From Methylobacterium sp. 2A (GTDB lineage: Bacteria > Pseudomonadota > Alphaproteobacteria > Rhizobiales > Beijerinckiaceae), in the NCBI RefSeq assembly GCF_009806555.1, contig NZ_VUOK01000045.1, forward strand, positions 1 through 64,000: DNA of 64,000 nt. The letters run 5' to 3'. Of this stretch, positions 7,607 to 16,233 are shown in pieces (positions within the stretch are counted from its first letter, which is position 1; each line of letters starts with the position of its first letter). Both the position numbers and the translations under genes were made by a program. The notes beneath the pieces are model-generated. The model worked only from the letters and a program-made list of their open reading frames with translations, searched no databases and was not told the origin of the DNA.

Positions 7607-8992
7607 ATGACCCAGGACACTGAGGATGACGATGTTGGTGTAAACGATGAGGATAAAGTCTGTTGGCTCCATCAGTACCGCCTAGCTCGCCCTGGTCCCC
7701 TGAGTTCTGTGCTGGAAGCTGTCATTGATGAAGTGACTTGGATCGAGACACGGAGCCGGAAGCGGAAGACCAAGGATGCTCAGTCCTTCAGGCTGGCGCT
7801 GGATGTGTTGGTGTCTAACCTGGCCTACAGCCTTCTCAAACATCCCGAAGGCCGCCCGACGGTCATTTCTCGGCGCCTCAGGGACCGTAAGCCCTACGAT
7901 AATCCAGCAATCCCCCGGAACACCTTCGTGCAGACGGTGGACTTGCTAGAGGCCGCCGGGTTCCTCACTCAGGCCTTGGGAGCCAAGGGCAAGGGCTCAA
8001 CCACCATTCTACCTACCAGCCGTCTCACGGCTTTGGTGTCTGGCTTGGACGTGGACCTGGGATGCTTCCGGCTCGACAAGCACAACCCGCTTGTCATGCT
8101 CAGACGGAAGGTGGTCCACGGTCCCGGCCAGGAGCCAACCAGGAGGAACATCGAGTTCCAGGACACCCCTGAGACTGAGCGCATCCGACTGGAGATGTCT
8201 CGCCTAAACAGCTTCCTGGCTGGCGCGGATCTGGGGTTCATCCCCGATGGTCTCGATATTGTGGACACCATTCATGACCGGACCTTGAGCCGGCGCTTTG
8301 TGGTCCTGAACGACCAGGCAGCACGCTTCGATCAAGTCGGCCGTCTCAGCGGTGGCTTCTGGCAAAACCTGGAGAAGGACCGCAGGGGCAACCTCCTGAT
8401 TCAAGGTGAACCCATCGCAGACCTCGACTTCGAGGCCATGCACCCCCGGCTCTCTTACCTGTTGCTGAGAAAGGAGTGGCCCCCAGGTGACCCCTACGAC
8501 CTGACCGGGCTCCTGAACGGCTACGATCACACCAACAAGGATCACCGAGGGGCCGTAAAGAAGGGCCTATCGTCCCTCCTGAATGGTGGCAGGGCCGGTC
8601 GGAAGTACGGAAAGCCTCTGGAAGGCCTGCCTACGGGAGCCACCCCAGCGAGCCTCCGCGCCGCACTGAAGGCCAAGCATCCTGCCTTGGTGCCCATCAT
8701 TGATCCCCCGGCACCTCTCGAAGTCCCGATGGGCTATCGATTGATGAAGCTTGAAAGTGACATCCTCCTTGAGGCGCTAGACCACCTCATGTCCTTGGGT
8801 GTTGTGGCTCTTCCAAGCCATGATGGCGTATTCGTCGCACAGAGCAACGCCGCAATCGCTCAGGAGGCCCTACAGGCGGCCTCCAAGTTCATTCTGGATG
8901 TCACCCTGCCTGTGAAAACCAAACCCGTTCCTGAGCCACTACAGCCCATCCTACGGGCTATACACAACCAACCCATTCATTGTTACGCATGA
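7607..8992 (+). CDS. Replication-type protein: winged-helix plus family-A DNA-polymerase-like palm
   Basis: 461 aa. Residues about 90-150 look like a winged-helix domain (VISRRLRDRKPYDNPAIP, then TFVQTVDLLEAAGFLTQ). The C-terminal half shows the order of family-A polymerase motifs. Motif A-like is IADLDFEAMHPRLSYLLL with Asp near 274, followed by GDPYDL. Motif B-like is AVKKGLSSLLNGG near 318. Motif C-like is LPSHDGVFV with His-Asp near 404. No exonuclease domain is present and it is far shorter than Pol I or T7 gp5. I infer an element-encoded replication protein. The ATG at 7607 follows a GAGG at 7595-7598. Confidence 0.6.
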   Translation: MTQDTEDDDVGVNDEDKVCWLHQYRLARPGPLSSVLEAVIDEVTWIETRSRKRKTKDAQSFRLALDVLVSNLAYSLLKHPEGRPTVISRRLRDRKPYDNPAIPRNTFVQTVDLLEAAGFLTQALGAKGKGSTTILPTSRLTALVSGLDVDLGCFRLDKHNPLVMLRRKVVHGPGQEPTRRNIEFQDTPETERIRLEMSRLNSFLAGADLGFIPDGLDIVDTIHDRTLSRRFVVLNDQAARFDQVGRLSGGFWQNLEKDRRGNLLIQGEPIADLDFEAMHPRLSYLLLRKEWPPGDPYDLTGLLNGYDHTNKDHRGAVKKGLSSLLNGGRAGRKYGKPLEGLPTGATPASLRAALKAKHPALVPIIDPPAPLEVPMGYRLMKLESDILLEALDHLMSLGVVALPSHDGVFVAQSNAAIAQEALQAASKFILDVTLPVKTKPVPEPLQPILRAIHNQPIHCYA

Positions 8993-9435
8993 CCAAGACC
9001 GAAACAACGAAGACGAACAAGAAGCTGAAGCTCAAAACCAAGCCTCGCATGGCCCTTAAGGAGTTCATTCCGAACTACCGAGACTTCCAGAAGGAAGTAG
9101 CTCGACTTGAGGAGATGCTTGGGCCGAGTGCCGATCCTGAGGCCACCCTAGAACTCCCCGCCGGGATGAGCCAGGAGTGGGCCGAAGAAGCCTGGCAGGT
9201 AGTCAAGGCAAACGCTGAGATGCAATTCAGACCGCTGAAGCCAGGCACTGAGTTCCCATCAGGCATCTACGCTGACCGGGCCTGGCTGGCTACTCTCCAG
9301 ATCATGGAGAGCCCCTTCAACTCCAGGCTTAAAACGCTGGCTACCCGCCAGATACTCAGCGCAGGCGAGATGCGAGAGAAAGCCGCTAAGAAGCGCGCAA
9401 GGGCTGCACGTAGAGCCGAAGCTTCTCAGGCCTAA
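8989..9435 (+). CDS. Small basic hypothetical protein
   Basis: 148 aa. The ATG at 8989 overlaps the TGA of the polymerase-like gene by 4 bp (ATGA), so the two are translationally coupled. The N-terminus is Lys/Thr-rich and disordered (about residues 1-20), the middle is acidic and helical, and the C-terminus ends in an Arg/Ala helix. This charge layout would suit a nucleic-acid-binding accessory of the upstream protein. No family is recognised. Confidence 0.6.
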   Translation: MTKTETTKTNKKLKLKTKPRMALKEFIPNYRDFQKEVARLEEMLGPSADPEATLELPAGMSQEWAEEAWQVVKANAEMQFRPLKPGTEFPSGIYADRAWLATLQIMESPFNSRLKTLATRQILSAGEMREKAAKKRARAARRAEASQA

Positions 9436-9509
9436 ACCAAACCACGACTCAACGAGCAGAACGTGAGGCCGCTTCGGGTCTCGCGAGCGATAACCTATGG
9501 AAAGTATGA

Positions 9510-11015
9510 ATGACTAATTGGAACGTCGATCTGAAGAACCCCTTCTCCCAGGCTCTTATCAGGGTTGGTCAGCAGCGGGGATACCCTGCGATGGCTATTG
9601 CTGCCTCGATTGGCAACGCTGCGCAGGAGAGTGGCCTACGCATGGATGCTCTTGGTGACAATGGGTCCGCCCATGGCGGCTTCCAGTGGCGAAAAGACCG
9701 CTTCCAGAATCTCCAGAACACCGCTGGAGCCATGGGCAAGGCTTGGACGGACCCTGATGTCCAAGCGAACCACTGGTACAACGAGATGGATGGTAAGTAC
9801 GGAGGTGAGAAGCCATATGGCGATGCTCTGAAGGCCGCTAGGAACGACCGTGAGGCCAACGAAGCGGTCATCCGCTCCCTGAGGCCCGCAGGCTCCCAGA
9901 ACGGGGTCCAGAACGCCCACAACTACTCTGGCCGTCTCAGTGCCACCCAAGAGGCCTTCCGTCTCCTCAGCGGCGCTGATGGTGGCGTGAACCCTGGTGC
10001 CCTCGCTAAGGGCAACCCTGCGGACCTTCCGGCAGAGGGTGCTCAGGACGCATCCTTCCAGATGCCCCAACAGGCTCCCCCGAAGGAGGGCTGGGATGCC
10101 TTCATGTCCGGTGGCCCTGGTGCCCTATTCGGTCAACCGCAGGCGGGGTGGAACCTTGGGGATGCCCTGACAGGCGCTGGTGCGGCGCTGATGGCTCGAG
10201 ACAACCCTGATGGTGCCAAGTCCCTCCTGGCTGGCATGAGGGCGCTACAGAAGATCAATGAGGACCCTGGCATCAACACCCAGATCGACTCTAGGACCGG
10301 CCGTGCGTACACCTACGACAGCAAGGGCAACGTCTCCGTCAAGCAGATCCACGCACCTGACGCCAAGCCCATCAGCGACACCGCTGTGAAGCTCATCCAG
10401 GGCAACAACGACGCCTCTGAGGCTGCCTGGAACGCTGCGGAGGGCACCCGGAAGTATACCCGGCTCCTGATGGACGGGAAGGTTAACCTCTCAGCCCTGA
10501 GCCGCATTGGCAATGACTTCGCCACGTTCACCAACGATTCCGACGAAGGCACCCGGAACGCTGCTGGCCTGATGTCCCATCTGATGAGGATGCGGGACGC
10601 CAAGCTCCTGGAGGCCAAGGGTGTCCAGACTGAGGGTGACGCTACGCGGGCCCTTGAAGCCCTGCTGCCCGGGAACGCCAAGTACGACAACAAGGCTGTT
10701 GCGTCCCTATTCCGAGACCTCAGCAAGGAGTTTACCAGCACCTACGACGAGAAGCAGCGGTACAACCAGGCTCTCTTCACTCGGTACAGGGACTACGACC
10801 CTGAGGGCTTCTACAAGTCTCGCTACGATGACAGGATGAAGCAGGCCAGGGATGCTGATGCCCTCATTGAGAAGGGCTGGGGCAACTTTGCGAACCCTCC
10901 TGCTGCACCTGTGGTGAACACCGGAACAGCCCCGACCGGGAGAGACCCTGTGAAATCCGCAGGGAAGCCCAAGGGGAGCTTCTTGGAGTTCTTTGATAGG
11001 CGTGCTGCTCAGTAA
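9510..11015 (+). CDS. Phage tail lysozyme-like protein
   Basis: 501 aa. Residues about 10-150 match the phage tail-tip lysozyme pattern: AIAASIGNAAQESGLRMDAL with the likely catalytic Glu, then GGFQWRKDRFQNLQ and a NHWYNEMDG segment. The rest is Pro/Gly/Ala-rich and then helical, with no transmembrane segment, and resembles internal virion proteins of podoviruses. The family cleaves peptidoglycan during DNA ejection. No other virion gene accompanies it. It may be a relic, or a part the element adds to particles borrowed from a helper phage. Confidence 0.7.
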   Translation: MTNWNVDLKNPFSQALIRVGQQRGYPAMAIAASIGNAAQESGLRMDALGDNGSAHGGFQWRKDRFQNLQNTAGAMGKAWTDPDVQANHWYNEMDGKYGGEKPYGDALKAARNDREANEAVIRSLRPAGSQNGVQNAHNYSGRLSATQEAFRLLSGADGGVNPGALAKGNPADLPAEGAQDASFQMPQQAPPKEGWDAFMSGGPGALFGQPQAGWNLGDALTGAGAALMARDNPDGAKSLLAGMRALQKINEDPGINTQIDSRTGRAYTYDSKGNVSVKQIHAPDAKPISDTAVKLIQGNNDASEAAWNAAEGTRKYTRLLMDGKVNLSALSRIGNDFATFTNDSDEGTRNAAGLMSHLMRMRDAKLLEAKGVQTEGDATRALEALLPGNAKYDNKAVASLFRDLSKEFTSTYDEKQRYNQALFTRYRDYDPEGFYKSRYDDRMKQARDADALIEKGWGNFANPPAAPVVNTGTAPTGRDPVKSAGKPKGSFLEFFDRRAAQ

Positions 11016-11153
11016 CAGCCAAGCCGCTCAGCGGCCCTCCTAGGCGATTGTAGGAGGCGGCAGCATGACCGGGGAGAGCGCTTTGCTTCCCCCGGGTCCC
11101 CGTCGCGTTGCTCCACTCAAAACATGCAACAGGTGTGACCGTCTAGAGCTCGA

Positions 11154-12743
11154 TCATTCGCGGTCTGGCACAGCTTCACCAGCTCCGGGACGTTCAGGAA
11201 CAAACCGATCAGGAACCAGAAACCCGTACTTGTGCGGTAGGCGCATGAAAGCATTAGCAACCTCATCTCCAGTACATCCAAGGGCGCGAAGAACATGATA
11301 ACGCCCGACCGCAGAAAGAAGCGTGGTGTATGCTACCATGTCTTGCGCTGCATCACTTGATAACTCCAACCCCCGACCATGTGGAATGATGTTGCGAAGA
11401 TCACGGATGCGACCCAGGTTCGGCTCGCCTCGAAAACCATCCTCATGCCAGGGCTCGAAAAGCCTCTCAAGACGCCGCGCCAATGAATAGCCGTTGGAAG
11501 CTGATCCGCGAACTCGTTCGAAGAGCCGTTGGTCATCCTCTGATCCGTGCTCTCGAACAATAGCTGCTAAGCGACGCATGTTGACTCTAAAATTGGGGTC
11601 CCTGTCCTGCCCAAAATGCTGCCTGTCGAACTCCTCAAGACCTCCAAGAAGCTCGCCATACCCATGGTGTATCGTTTGCTCGAAGTTTCCTGAACTTTGG
11701 ATCGTGCCCGCGAAGTGTATCAGCTCATCGCTTCCGCCAATCATACGCTCCAGCAGCGCTTCCAGTGTAACCGATACACTACCTTCCGTTGTAAGCCTTT
11801 CGTAATCATCGGGGGTAGACCTCTTAGAACGTCTAGATTCCGAAGGCCTATACCAAAGCTCAGCGACGATGGGTGTTTGCTCTCCGTTCCAAGTCGTTGT
11901 GTGTGTCGTCGGCATCTGAATGACAGGCGATTCCACTCTAGAGTCGATCATGAACTCGAATAGAGTTGATATACGCCAAGCCATTCTTGTGATTGCATCG
12001 TAATTGACAGGCGCCGGGAAGTCCATTTCCAAGACTGAGTAGTCGGATATCGAGAGAGCATCTCCTCGTGGCGCTCTAGTGGCAGTGCTTATAGTCACTC
12101 GCGTGCCATCCGAGAGAATTAGCGCACGCTGTCTCGGCGGCAGAACCTGGACTGTCAAATTGGGATGATTGACGCCTTCCACTCGCACCCATTCATGATT
12201 TACGAGACCGGGATTCAGCCACGCATGTACGGCAGGGTGCTCGACTGCTAGACCGGCGAATATCGGTTCTTCGATGGCAGTCAAAAAGACGTTCTTGATG
12301 ATAGCCTCTGCCACCGCAGTACAGGATACCCTCATTGCGGGAGTGTTCGGACCGAACGCGAATCCTCCTGAGCTTTTTAACCGTGGTCTTACGACCGTAG
12401 TAGGCCGTTGATAGTCCAGCCATCCGGTCAGCGTATCTGCATTGAAAGTCGCACCACCGATCTCAGCGGGATCGTCAAGAAACCGAACTGCGTTGATGGC
12501 AATTCCTTCTTCAGCGCTGAAAGATAGGCGAGAAGGCCAGTGATCATCGTCTTCGTGACCAGTTCTTACAGCAAACCACTCCTCGAAATCTATCAGCTTC
12601 ATCTCTTCCACCACCAAGGAATCAGGGTCGATATGAAATGCATAGGCCCTCTTAAGGCCTTCGCTCGCCGTTCCAATAGGGCAAGCTCCAGCGGAACGTT
12701 CCGGTCCACCTCCGGCATCGTTCCACAAGAATGGGTTTGACAA
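11154..12743 (-). CDS. ApeA-like HEPN protein, probable anti-phage ribonuclease
   Basis: 529 aa. The N-terminal about 300 residues are beta-rich, with an opening like the ApeA N-terminal domain (GGATFNADTLTGWLDY). The C-terminal region is helical and ends with LRDLRNIIPHGRG near residue 450: an Rx4H motif, the catalytic signature of HEPN RNases. ApeA proteins are single-gene HEPN abortive-infection defences. The start is a TTG at 12741-12743, with GGAG 9 nt upstream on the minus strand. It is convergent to the lysozyme-like gene and divergent from the recombinase, so it is a self-contained cargo gene. Family membership is by motif recall. Confidence 0.65.
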   Translation of the reverse strand: MSNPFLWNDAGGGPERSAGACPIGTASEGLKRAYAFHIDPDSLVVEEMKLIDFEEWFAVRTGHEDDDHWPSRLSFSAEEGIAINAVRFLDDPAEIGGATFNADTLTGWLDYQRPTTVVRPRLKSSGGFAFGPNTPAMRVSCTAVAEAIIKNVFLTAIEEPIFAGLAVEHPAVHAWLNPGLVNHEWVRVEGVNHPNLTVQVLPPRQRALILSDGTRVTISTATRAPRGDALSISDYSVLEMDFPAPVNYDAITRMAWRISTLFEFMIDSRVESPVIQMPTTHTTTWNGEQTPIVAELWYRPSESRRSKRSTPDDYERLTTEGSVSVTLEALLERMIGGSDELIHFAGTIQSSGNFEQTIHHGYGELLGGLEEFDRQHFGQDRDPNFRVNMRRLAAIVREHGSEDDQRLFERVRGSASNGYSLARRLERLFEPWHEDGFRGEPNLGRIRDLRNIIPHGRGLELSSDAAQDMVAYTTLLSAVGRYHVLRALGCTGDEVANAFMRLPHKYGFLVPDRFVPERPGAGEAVPDRE

Positions 12744-12765
12744 ACGGAACGGCTCCGCTCACTAT
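12737..12765 (+). promoter_or_regulatory. Possible promoter of the serine recombinase gene
   Basis: A perfect TTGACA (12737-12742) is followed after 17 bp by CACTAT (12760-12765), a weak -10. It reads toward the recombinase start at 12810 and overlaps the start codon of the divergent ApeA-like gene. Confidence 0.3.
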
Positions 12766-12809
12766 GTCCAGGATTTCAACGGAACGATCCTGATCCCGGA
12801 GCCCTCCCG

Positions 12810-13364
12810 ATGCTCATTGGCTACGCCCGTACCTCCACCTTGGAACAGGAAGCTGGCCTTGATGCCCAGGTGAGAGACTTGAAGGCACTCGGGTGCGAGC
12901 GCATCCATTCGGAGCGAGTGTCCTCTGTGGGCCAGCGTAAGGAGCTTGAGGCTGCTCTGGACTTCGTGAGGGCTGGGGACACCCTTGTTGTGACGAAGCT
13001 CGACAGGCTCGCACGCTCAGTGACCCACATGGGAGACATTATCGCAAAGCTAGAGGCCAAGGGCGCGGCTCTCCGCATCGTCAACCTGGGAGTGGACACC
13101 TCGACCCCCACCGGGAAGCTGATGCTCAACGTCCTGGGTGGCGTGGCTCAGTTTGAGCGTGAGATGATGCTGGAGCGTCAGAGAGAAGGTATCGCCAAGG
13201 CCAAGGCTGAGGGAGCCTACAAGGGCCGTAAGCCCACCGCACGGGCCAAGGCCGAAGACATCAAGGCCATGGCGGCTCAGGGTCTCAGCATGGGTGTAAT
13301 CGCCACCAGGCTCGGCATCGGCAAGGCCTCAGTCCATCGCGTGCTCACCGCCAAGGAAGCCTGA
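12810..13364 (+). CDS. Serine recombinase of the resolvase/invertase family
   Basis: 184 aa, normal for small serine recombinases. The catalytic domain opens with MLIGYARTSTLEQEAGLDAQ, where the Ser in RTS is the nucleophile. It contains VVTKLDRLARS (Arg cluster) and GGVAQFEREMMLERQREG at the long E helix. The C-terminal helix-turn-helix (about 145-184) reads MGVIATRLGIGKASVHRVL. It may resolve dimers of the excised element or invert a segment; no inverted crossover sites were recognised. The ATG at 12810 opens the catalytic domain directly. Confidence 0.92.
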   Translation: MLIGYARTSTLEQEAGLDAQVRDLKALGCERIHSERVSSVGQRKELEAALDFVRAGDTLVVTKLDRLARSVTHMGDIIAKLEAKGAALRIVNLGVDTSTPTGKLMLNVLGGVAQFEREMMLERQREGIAKAKAEGAYKGRKPTARAKAEDIKAMAAQGLSMGVIATRLGIGKASVHRVLTAKEA

Positions 13365-13515
13365 GGTCCAACCCCGAACTCTCGGGCATGGGCCTAATGT
13401 CCCCGATGTCAGCCCCGGATTGCCTGAAGCCATCGGTCCTTTTGCAGCGCCCGTGGTCATCGCTGGTCACTCCTGTCCGCTGGTGAGGCTGAGAGCCCGG
13501 GGAGGCTGAGAGCTT

Positions 13516-13543
13516 GGGCAAGGGGGATCGGGGGATCGGGGGG
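13516..13543 (+). other. G-quadruplex-type motif in a 369-bp non-coding stretch
   Basis: Four G-tracts of 3, 5, 5 and 6 G are separated by 3-nt loops (CAA, ATC, ATC). The gap 13365-13733 after the recombinase holds no convincing gene. It also has two close copies of GAGGCTGAGAGC upstream of the G-tracts and two GGGTCCC boxes downstream. It may be a recombination or replication site of the element. Confidence 0.4.
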
Positions 13544-13733
13544 TGGACCTTGGGTCCCCTTCAGTAGGGTCCCTTTTCCGCTTCTAGTTCTGAAAGCGCC
13601 CCCAGGCCCCCACTTTCAAATTCCCGGTAAAGCCTGTCGTTGTTGTTCGTCCTTACCGTGCAGTGTTCGCTGTGGAGCCGGGCGGGGTCATAGGACTATC
13701 AGTCCTCGAACCCCACATGCCAATTGGTATCCG

Positions 13734-14081
13734 ATGGCGGCTCGCATGTTGTTTAGCAATCACGCGGCAAAATACGACTTGCAAAATGAGGCATTCCGTG
13801 AGACAGACCGAAGCGTAGCCGCAGGAACACAGATAGCGGTGGGGGGACGGGCTTTGTTTCATACACTTCACTATGATGTGGCTTACTACGCGCCCGGCTG
13901 CAATCGTCATCCGGGAGAGCGCAAAGACCTCTGCGCCTTTGCCCCACTGACATCGCTAGGCTTAGAGAAGCTTCTGAGTGCCCCTGCGGGCAAATGGGAC
14001 GGACATTTCCTTCACACAACGCCCGATGATGATGGCGAAGCGGTAATGGAACATCTTGAGGACGTTGAAGTCCACATGTGA
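13734..14081 (+). CDS. Hypothetical protein, 115 aa
   Basis: A moderately supported frame with no recognised domain. It ends 14 bp before a clear terminator that reads in the same direction, which supports a plus-strand transcript. The start lacks a strong Shine-Dalgarno. The C-terminus is acidic. A competing minus-strand frame at 13653-13910 is shorter and has no terminator. Confidence 0.4.
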   Translation: MAARMLFSNHAAKYDLQNEAFRETDRSVAAGTQIAVGGRALFHTLHYDVAYYAPGCNRHPGERKDLCAFAPLTSLGLEKLLSAPAGKWDGHFLHTTPDDDGEAVMEHLEDVEVHM

Positions 14082-14095
14082 TTCTTGAGAGACTT

Positions 14096-14114
14096 AGGCC
14101 CTCCGGGGCCTTTT
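14096..14114 (+). terminator. Rho-independent terminator
   Basis: AGGCCC (14096-14101), a TCCG tetraloop and GGGCCT (14106-14111) form a compact hairpin whose 3' arm runs into TTTTC. It ends the transcript of the preceding small gene. Confidence 0.7.
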
Positions 14115-14157
14115 CTTGCGACTGATACAAGCCAATTCAGATCCCACAGGAGACCAT

Positions 14158-14523
14158 ATGGGTGGCGAGATTATCGGAAACGACGGGCTGCCATTGAAGT
14201 CCCTGGGACGCCTCAAGGACGCGATAGGAGCCTTCAGGAACCTGGAGCCGAACCTACCGGCCTCCTACATCGATGCCTTCTTGGCTGTGGCTCTGAGGCC
14301 AGGCCAGGGGCCTACGGACTACGCCGCGATGATAGGGACGATCCAGCCGGTTGCCTCACGGACCCTGATGGAAATTGGGGAGTCAGCCAGGACTCGGACG
14401 GCCCCACTACACCTTGTGGCGTCTCACCCGCACCCGGAGAGCCGTAGGCAGATTGCCTATGACCTGACCCCCAAGGGGTACACGCTCGCCTATAGGGTCG
14501 GAATGATGCTCCAGGGCCGCTGA
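14158..14523 (+). CDS. Small winged-helix (MarR-like) protein
   Basis: 121 aa from the ATG at 14158, which follows AGGAGA; an earlier frame opening at 14116 has no ribosome site. Residues about 20-110 follow the MarR-type layout: a first helix with DAIGAFRNLEPNLPASYIDA, a recognition region PVASRTLMEIGES, and a wing-like HPHPESRRQIAYDLTPKGYTL. Small phage or island MarR-like proteins of this length usually regulate nearby genes. Targets are unknown. Confidence 0.6.
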   Translation: MGGEIIGNDGLPLKSLGRLKDAIGAFRNLEPNLPASYIDAFLAVALRPGQGPTDYAAMIGTIQPVASRTLMEIGESARTRTAPLHLVASHPHPESRRQIAYDLTPKGYTLAYRVGMMLQGR

Positions 14524-14776
14524 GGGGCCAATCCTGAGCTAAAACATTGATCCGATAGGCTACCCAAATCTGAGCGGCCGGATGAGCCTCCCAGCGAAAC
14601 GGGGGCACCACCAAACGCCGACACCCCTGGGACTCCGGGAGCCGGGGGAAACCTAGGACCCGCCCTGAGCCTTCTCGCGAGACCGGGGCGCTATGTGAGC
14701 CAGACACCCCCAATGGAACTCCGGGGCCGTCCTGAGCACCTTGTTGAGATGGTGGGCGTAGCCGCTATTCCAGACT

Positions 14777-15562
14777 TTAGAACAGAGCAGCTTGCCTGAT
14801 GGGATCAAGGCGCACCACACCTATAATCATCCATTGCCAGTTGCGCTGAGAGTGGGTGCCCATAGCCAAAACCATGCCTTTGGTTGGGTATTCCTGACCG
14901 AACTTGGACATCATCCAGTCGAGGGCGCCTTGCTCCCCAAGTTCACGCCTACGCTTGAGGAACGTTGCTTCTATTTCCCAATCGTGACAGCGTGGCTCAT
15001 GTTCACCGTCATCATCCCTGTATCTGTAGTAGAAATCGTATGGCGCGGGCTCTCGGGGGACAACCTGCTGACCACCGAATAGGTCTGAGGTGGACTGAAG
15101 GCGCTGATAGTCTTGTCGCACCTTTTCAAGGTCATCCTGGGAGCGGCGTTTCCAGAAAAACACCGGGTTCTCTGGACGTATGAGGGCGAGACTGCGGCCC
15201 TCCTCGTACTCCCTCTTAGTGCTCGAAACGATGGCGTTTCCCAGGAAGCCTTCCTTCTCTCGGTCCTTGAGCTTGCCTGTTATCTCGATGCTCAGGGGGT
15301 CGACGCTTCTAGACTCAATGCGCCGATCCTTGGCTCTATCAGGCAGGCGCCACTTGAACCGAATGCGGTCCCACCGACCGAACTGTCTGGCCTGTTCAAG
15401 CTGCCGGAACGTAACCGGGTAGAGCCTCAGCCACTGACCGTACTCAGTGATGGCCGCGACACAGACTGTTTCACCATGGGTGCCCCCGGCTTGAGGGAGA
15501 GCTTTAACAAGTACGACAGCCTGCGACTCACCCGCCCGCGCTAACTCCTGCTGCTGAGGCAT
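14777..15562 (-). CDS. Hypothetical partner of the DUF488 protein
   Basis: About 261 aa from ATG 15562 (an earlier ATG at 15589 adds 9 residues). The first 100 residues are beta-rich: AVVLVKALPQ, then GETVCVAAITEYGQWLRLYP and a strand that resembles an OB- or PUA-like barrel. The middle has the segment DLEKVRQDYQRLQSTSDLFG. A Cys-His stretch, EPRCHDWEIEATFLKRR, follows. The start overlaps the end of the DUF488 gene, implying coupling. I do not recognise a named family; co-occurrence with DUF488 suggests a shared nucleic-acid or nucleotide role. Confidence 0.6.
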   Translation of the reverse strand: MPQQQELARAGESQAVVLVKALPQAGGTHGETVCVAAITEYGQWLRLYPVTFRQLEQARQFGRWDRIRFKWRLPDRAKDRRIESRSVDPLSIEITGKLKDREKEGFLGNAIVSSTKREYEEGRSLALIRPENPVFFWKRRSQDDLEKVRQDYQRLQSTSDLFGGQQVVPREPAPYDFYYRYRDDDGEHEPRCHDWEIEATFLKRRRELGEQGALDWMMSKFGQEYPTKGMVLAMGTHSQRNWQWMIIGVVRLDPIRQAALF

Positions 15563-16025
15563 CGGCACTACCCTGGACCGGCATCGCAACCTGAAGGTGG
15601 ATTGCGGCGAACGGTTCTAGCGTTGCCATACGGTCAGCCACAAGGGTTCGGTGGCAGGTCTTATGGTCCTTCTCGAAACACATCAGGGCCGAGTTTGAGC
15701 GCCCAGCAATCTCGACAGCCTCACTGAGGCCAAGTTGCGCAGAGCCGCTTTCTAGGTGCTCCGTGTAAATGCGAAGGAAGTCCTGGTATCGGCCCTGGCG
15801 CATGGCATCACGTCCCGGCTTTGGGTCACCTAGTGATTGCAGATGGGTGTAGGCGATTCCTGCCTCAGCCAGCGCGGCTCGAAGGCCATTCTTTGAGAAC
15901 CCCGGCTTCCTGGAGATGGGCCTGTCGCGAACATCGATGAGGTGGTCAATGTCATTCATCAAGAGTGTCTGAATGAAAGCCTCAAGGCGGGTCCCCTCGT
16001 AACCGATGGTGTGAACCGTCTTCAA
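15528..16025 (-). CDS. DUF488 family protein
   Basis: About 165 aa. The opening KTVHTIGYEGTRLEAFIQ, the internal DVRDRPISRKPGFSKNGLRA and the closing ALMCFEKDHKTCHRTLVAD are the three hallmark blocks of DUF488; the Cys-x5-Cys-His segment near 135-142 is conserved in the family. I chose the TTG at 16025, which starts right at the family N-terminus; an ATG at 16088 would add 21 non-family residues. It is the first gene of a two-gene minus-strand cassette at the right end of the element. The molecular function of DUF488 is poorly known. Confidence 0.8.
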   Translation of the reverse strand: MKTVHTIGYEGTRLEAFIQTLLMNDIDHLIDVRDRPISRKPGFSKNGLRAALAEAGIAYTHLQSLGDPKPGRDAMRQGRYQDFLRIYTEHLESGSAQLGLSEAVEIAGRSNSALMCFEKDHKTCHRTLVADRMATLEPFAAIHLQVAMPVQGSADASAAGVSAGG

Positions 16026-16233
16026 AGCGCGCCCCTGTGTCTCAGGCCAGTCGGCCGAATCACCTGAGCGAGTACCGCGAAGCGACACGCCGGAACAAGG
16101 CGCCCATGCCGCAGAGGCTCAAATGCAGATCACTCAAGCTACTATGGCAAGCGCCAAGCAGCCCAAGCATCTTCCAGGAACCTGACATCCGTGGCGACCG
16201 ACACGCCTTGGGGGTACAATAGGGCTAGGCTTT

